Shown here: in pieces, positions 42,778 to 45,214 of the stretch
Layout: each line of letters opens with the position of its first letter
Position numbering within the stretch: the stretch's first letter is position 1
Notes under the pieces: model-generated
Seen by the model: only the letters and a program-made list of their open reading frames with translations
The model's database searches: none
What the model was told of the DNA's origin: nothing
Source: Dehalococcoidia bacterium
Lineage (GTDB): Bacteria > Chloroflexota > Dehalococcoidia > Bin125
Length of the DNA stretch: 45,214 nucleotides
Direction: 5' to 3'
Assembly: GCA_022822855.1 (NCBI GenBank)
Contig: JAJDYG010000027.1
Span: 1 to 45,214 of the forward strand
Position numbers and translations under genes: made by a program

Positions 42778-43365
42778 ATGCGTACCTCGAATGTCACTCG
42801 CGAAACCGGCGAGACCTCGATTTCCGTCGAACTCAACCTCGACGGCGCCGGCGACGCGTCGGTCGAGACCGGCGTCGGCATGCTCGACCACATGCTGCAC
42901 CAGCTCGCGCGGCATGGCGGATTCGATCTGACCGTGCAGGCCACCGGCGACCTCCACGTCGACGCGCACCATACCTCCGAAGACGTCGCCATCGCCCTCG
43001 GCCGAGCGCTGGACGAGGCGCTCGGCGACCGCGCCGGCATCGCCCGCTTCGCGGACCGCACCGTGCCCCTGGACGAGGCGCTGATCCAGGTCGCCCTCGA
43101 CCTCAGCGGCCGTCCCTACGCTGCGATCGACCTCGATTTTCCCGCCCCGATGATCGGCGAACTGCCCTCCTCGATGGCGAAGCACATCCTCGAGACCGTC
43201 GCCCACGAGGGGCGACTCGCGCTTCACGTTCGGCAGTTGGCCGGCGAGAACGAGCATCACATCATTGAGGCCACGTTCAAGGCGCTGGCTCGGTGTTTGC
43301 GCGATGCCGTCCGCGTGGTCGACGAGGCTGGGGCTCCGAGCACCAAGGGGACGCTCAGCTCGTAG
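42778..43365 (+). CDS. hisB: Imidazoleglycerol-phosphate dehydratase
   Basis: 195 residues, single-function bacterial form without the phosphatase domain. Signatures: TGVGMLDHMLHQLARHGGFD, DAHHTSEDVAIALGRALDEA and ENEHHIIEATFKALARCLRD, whose His and Glu residues bind the two manganese ions. It makes imidazole acetol phosphate. The ribosome binding site is weak. It stands apart from hisD and hisC, 4.2 kb away. Confidence 0.96.
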   Translation: MRTSNVTRETGETSISVELNLDGAGDASVETGVGMLDHMLHQLARHGGFDLTVQATGDLHVDAHHTSEDVAIALGRALDEALGDRAGIARFADRTVPLDEALIQVALDLSGRPYAAIDLDFPAPMIGELPSSMAKHILETVAHEGRLALHVRQLAGENEHHIIEATFKALARCLRDAVRVVDEAGAPSTKGTLSS

Positions 43366-43375
43366 CGTTGGGCGG

Positions 43376-43419
43376 GCCCCCTCCGTCACTCCGTGACACC
43401 TCCCCCAGAGGGGGAGGCC
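43376..43419 (-). repeat. Dispersed hairpin repeat, reverse copy overlapping the purS end
   Basis: Read on the minus strand it has CCTCCCCCTCTGGGGGAGG, then GTGTCACGGAGTGACGGAGG, matching the copy at 1401-1445. It supplies the last residues of purS (PSGGGVTE) and its stop codon, so the insertion replaced the original gene end or was adopted as coding sequence. Confidence 0.75.
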
Positions 43420-43676
43420 TGGGTCAGGGTTTCGCCGATTGCCACCGTGTAGTCCTCGATCACCGGGTTGGCCAGGAGCTGGTCGGACATCTCTCCGGCC
43501 TGACGTTCGGCTTCCTCGGCCGAATCGGCCTCCAGCCAGACTTCGATGAACTTGCCGGCGCGAACGGCTTCGACGCCCTCGTAGCCGAGCGAGTGCAGGC
43601 CGCCCCGGATTGCCAGGCCCTGCGGATCGTTGACCGTTCGCTTGAGCGTGACGTGGATTTCGGCCTTGTACTGCAT
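43386..43676 (-). CDS. purS: FGAM synthetase subunit PurS
   Basis: 96 residues from the ATG at 43676, which gives the family start MQYKAEIHVTLKRTVNDPQG; an ATG at 43688 adds four. LGYEGVEAVRAGKFIEVWLE and QLLANPVIEDYTV follow as expected. PurS joins PurQ and PurL in the formylglycinamidine synthetase complex; those genes are not in the window. The C-terminal ~10 residues come from a dispersed repeat. It follows purC by a few bases on the same strand. Confidence 0.88.
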   Translation of the reverse strand: MQYKAEIHVTLKRTVNDPQGLAIRGGLHSLGYEGVEAVRAGKFIEVWLEADSAEEAERQAGEMSDQLLANPVIEDYTVAIGETLTQASPSGGGVTE

Positions 43677-43692
43677 CTTGCACTGCATCCGG

Positions 43693-44604
43693 TCAGCCGG
43701 CGCTGATCAGTTCGCGGCCGCTGACCCGCTCGAAGGCGGTGCGGTAACGGCTGCGGATACTCTCCACGACTTCGTCGGGCAGCGGCGGGCCGGGCGGCTC
43801 CTTGTCCCAGCCGGTCGAGGTCAGCCAGTCGCGCAGCGGCTGCTTGTCGTAGGACGGCTGGGATTGGCCGGGCTTGTAGATCTCGGCGTCCCAGAATCGG
43901 GATGAGTCGGGGGTCAGCGCCTCGTCGATCAGGATGACTTCGTCCTCGCCCTGATCGTTCCGGGTGACACCGAACTCAAACTTGGTGTCGGCGAGGAAGA
44001 AGCCGGCCTCCTGCACGCGCGACAGACCGTAGGTGTAGAGCGCCATCGAGCGGACCTTGACGGTGTTGGCGATGTCCTCGCCCACGATCTCGACGGCCTG
44101 CTCGTAGGTGATGTTTTCGTCGTGCTCGCCCACTTCGCCCTTGGTAGAGGGCGTGAAGATCGGATTGGGCAGCGGCTCCGATTCGGTCAGACCGGCGGGC
44201 AGCGGAATCCCGCAGACCGTGCCGTCGCGCTGGTATTCCGCCCAGCCGGAACCGGCCAGGTAGCCGCGCACGATCGCCTCGAGCTTGACCGGTTCGCACT
44301 TCTTGACCAGCATCGAGCGGCCGATGTACTCGGGGCCCAGCTCGACCGGAATGTCGGGATTGTCGGTCGAGTCGATCACTCGGATCATGTGGTTGGGCAC
44401 GACCGTCTCGGTCGCGTTGAACCAGAAGGCCGACATCTGGGTGAGCACGCAGCCCTTGTCGGGGATGGCGGTCGGCAGAACCACGTCAAAGGCCGAGACG
44501 CGGTCGGTGGCGACCAGCAGCAGCCGGTCGCCGAGGTCATAGATATCCCGGACCTTGCCGGAGATCTTTGGCAAGTCGAGATTGGATTCCATCATCACGG
44601 TCAT
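43693..44604 (-). CDS. purC: SAICAR synthetase
   Basis: 303 residues, the longer eukaryote/Chloroflexi-like form. GKVRDIYDLGDRLLLVATDR, SAFDVVLPTAIPDKG, EAIVRGYLAGSGWAEYQRDG, FTPSTKGEVGEHDENIT, DTKFEFGV and LIDEALTPDSSRFW are diagnostic. It condenses CAIR with aspartate in purine synthesis. GAGGAG 7 nt upstream supports the ATG at 44604. It forms a unit with purS. Confidence 0.95.
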   Translation of the reverse strand: MTVMMESNLDLPKISGKVRDIYDLGDRLLLVATDRVSAFDVVLPTAIPDKGCVLTQMSAFWFNATETVVPNHMIRVIDSTDNPDIPVELGPEYIGRSMLVKKCEPVKLEAIVRGYLAGSGWAEYQRDGTVCGIPLPAGLTESEPLPNPIFTPSTKGEVGEHDENITYEQAVEIVGEDIANTVKVRSMALYTYGLSRVQEAGFFLADTKFEFGVTRNDQGEDEVILIDEALTPDSSRFWDAEIYKPGQSQPSYDKQPLRDWLTSTGWDKEPPGPPLPDEVVESIRSRYRTAFERVSGRELISAG

Positions 44605-44821
44605 CGCAGACTCCTCTAGGGCGATCTTAGGTCAAGTTGACGGAACGAACGGCTGATGTGAATGGCAGTTTGCTCTGAACTCGCTCCGCAGACGGAGGAC
44701 GGAAGGGTAGGGCGGCGTCGATGGCGGGCAGGGCTAGACGGTCCGCGTCGGAATCGTCGTCCGAAGCGGGGCAGGGGGCTCCCAGGAGCGAGTCGTAGAG
44801 TTCGCACTGGCGGCCGGTCGG
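44605..44821. other. Gap upstream of purC without a recognised gene
   Basis: Apart from the purC ribosome binding site next to 44605 and the terminator beginning at 44822, I see no gene or repeat here. A purC promoter is expected on the minus strand but I cannot place one with confidence. Confidence 0.5.
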
Positions 44822-44851
44822 AAAAAAAACGGCGGCCAGCGTGCGCCGCCG
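44822..44851 (-). terminator. Intrinsic terminator
   Basis: On the minus strand CGGCGGC (44851-44845) pairs with GCCGCCG (44836-44830) around an 8-nt loop and is followed by eight T (A run at 44822-44829). It is a textbook rho-independent terminator for the gene ending at 44884. Confidence 0.92.
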
Positions 44852-44883
44852 CGATGACGGCGCGCGTGGCTGGGTTCTGGGTA

Positions 44884-45214
44884 TTAGGGAGGTTCATCTT
44901 CCTGCTCCGCTTCGTGGTCTTCGTCGTCTTTGTCGTCTTCGTCGTTGGCCGCGGGCTTGGGGGGATCGAGGTAGGCGAGTTCTTCTGCGGTCGGCTTGGC
45001 GCCGTTCTGGAGGTCGACGACGCGCTGGAAGGCGTCGCTGATCTTCTCGGTGGCCTCCTGGGCGGCGTCGCCCAGGGCGTCGCGGGCGGCTTCGTAGGCG
45101 AGCCGGGCCTCGTAGCGGGCTTCGGCGTAGAGGCCCTTGAGGTGGGCGAGGGCCTTGGTCGCGCTGTGCTGCACGTAGGCGGGGCCGTTGGTGGCCTGGT
45201 GGCGGAGTTGGTTG
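44884..45214 (-). CDS. Partial Ala-rich helical protein with acidic tail
   Basis: The frame is open to the right edge, so the N-terminus is outside the window; a GTG at 45174 is internal. The visible ~110 residues start NQLRHQATNGPAYVQHSA and continue as a long amphipathic helix rich in Ala, Glu and Arg (GLYAEARYEARLAYEAARDA), then a Pro-containing segment and an acidic tail (DEDDKDDEDHEAEQEDEPP). The helix resembles YtxH-type or apolipophorin-like cell-envelope helices, but I do not assign a family. It is followed by a strong terminator. Confidence 0.6.
   Translation of the reverse strand, partial: NQLRHQATNGPAYVQHSATKALAHLKGLYAEARYEARLAYEAARDALGDAAQEATEKISDAFQRVVDLQNGAKPTAEELAYLDPPKPAANDEDDKDDEDHEAEQEDEPP

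Overview
The window is a GC-rich bacterial chromosome segment carrying mostly housekeeping genes. The gene set suggests a member of Chloroflexota: a complete division and cell wall (dcw) cluster with both FtsA and FtsZ, RNase Y, a B12-type radical SAM protein, a FAS1 lipoprotein and short-chain type III CoA-transferase genes. This placement is an inference from gene content, not a phylogeny.

Layout. Positions 1-548 hold a tandem CT-rich repeat and no gene. At 549-2111 lie an HTH protein of unknown role, copies of a dispersed hairpin repeat, a tRNA-Asp on the minus strand and a small basic membrane protein. From 2116 to 11106 everything is on the minus strand: fabZ, a PHP phosphoesterase, rny, recX, recA (with a good promoter), yggT, proC, yggS, a radical SAM protein and a MogA/MoaB-like gene. 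From 11367 the plus strand carries the dcw cluster: mraZ, rsmH, [RNA/ORF insertion], ftsL, ftsI, murF, mraY, murD, ftsW, murG, murC, murB, ddl, ftsQ, ftsA, ftsZ. Most of these genes overlap by 1-11 bases. trmD and rplS follow.

The most unusual part is the 690 bases between rsmH and ftsL. They hold two tandem copies of a structured element of about 175 nt. Each copy is closed by a helix of about 25 bp, and the copies differ by compensatory base changes. The elements sit inside an open reading frame that has its own GGAGG ribosome binding site, starts on the rsmH stop codon (TGATG) and ends on the ftsL start codon (ATGA). I recognise neither the RNA nor the protein. A cis-acting RNA controlling the downstream wall and division genes is the most economical idea.

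Positions 30846-33462 hold a second notable pair. A regulator with a CarH-like cobalamin-binding light-sensor region carries an XRE-type HTH at its C-terminus, not a MerR domain at its N-terminus. It is divergent from a triple-FAS1 lipoprotein whose promoter has a perfect 14-bp palindrome between -35 and -10.

The rest (33549-45214) is mixed: a DUF1801 protein, an NfeD/ClpP-type membrane protease, a zinc phospholipase C-like protein, hisD, hisC, an exported FN3-like protein with an Asp-rich tail, a three-gene cassette (carboxymuconolactone decarboxylase family, CoA-transferase, PEP mutase/isocitrate lyase family), a ferritin-like protein, hisB, then purS and purC on the minus strand, and a partial alanine-rich protein cut by the right edge. 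A dispersed GGGGGAGG-type hairpin repeat occurs at several gene ends and supplies the stop codon of two genes.
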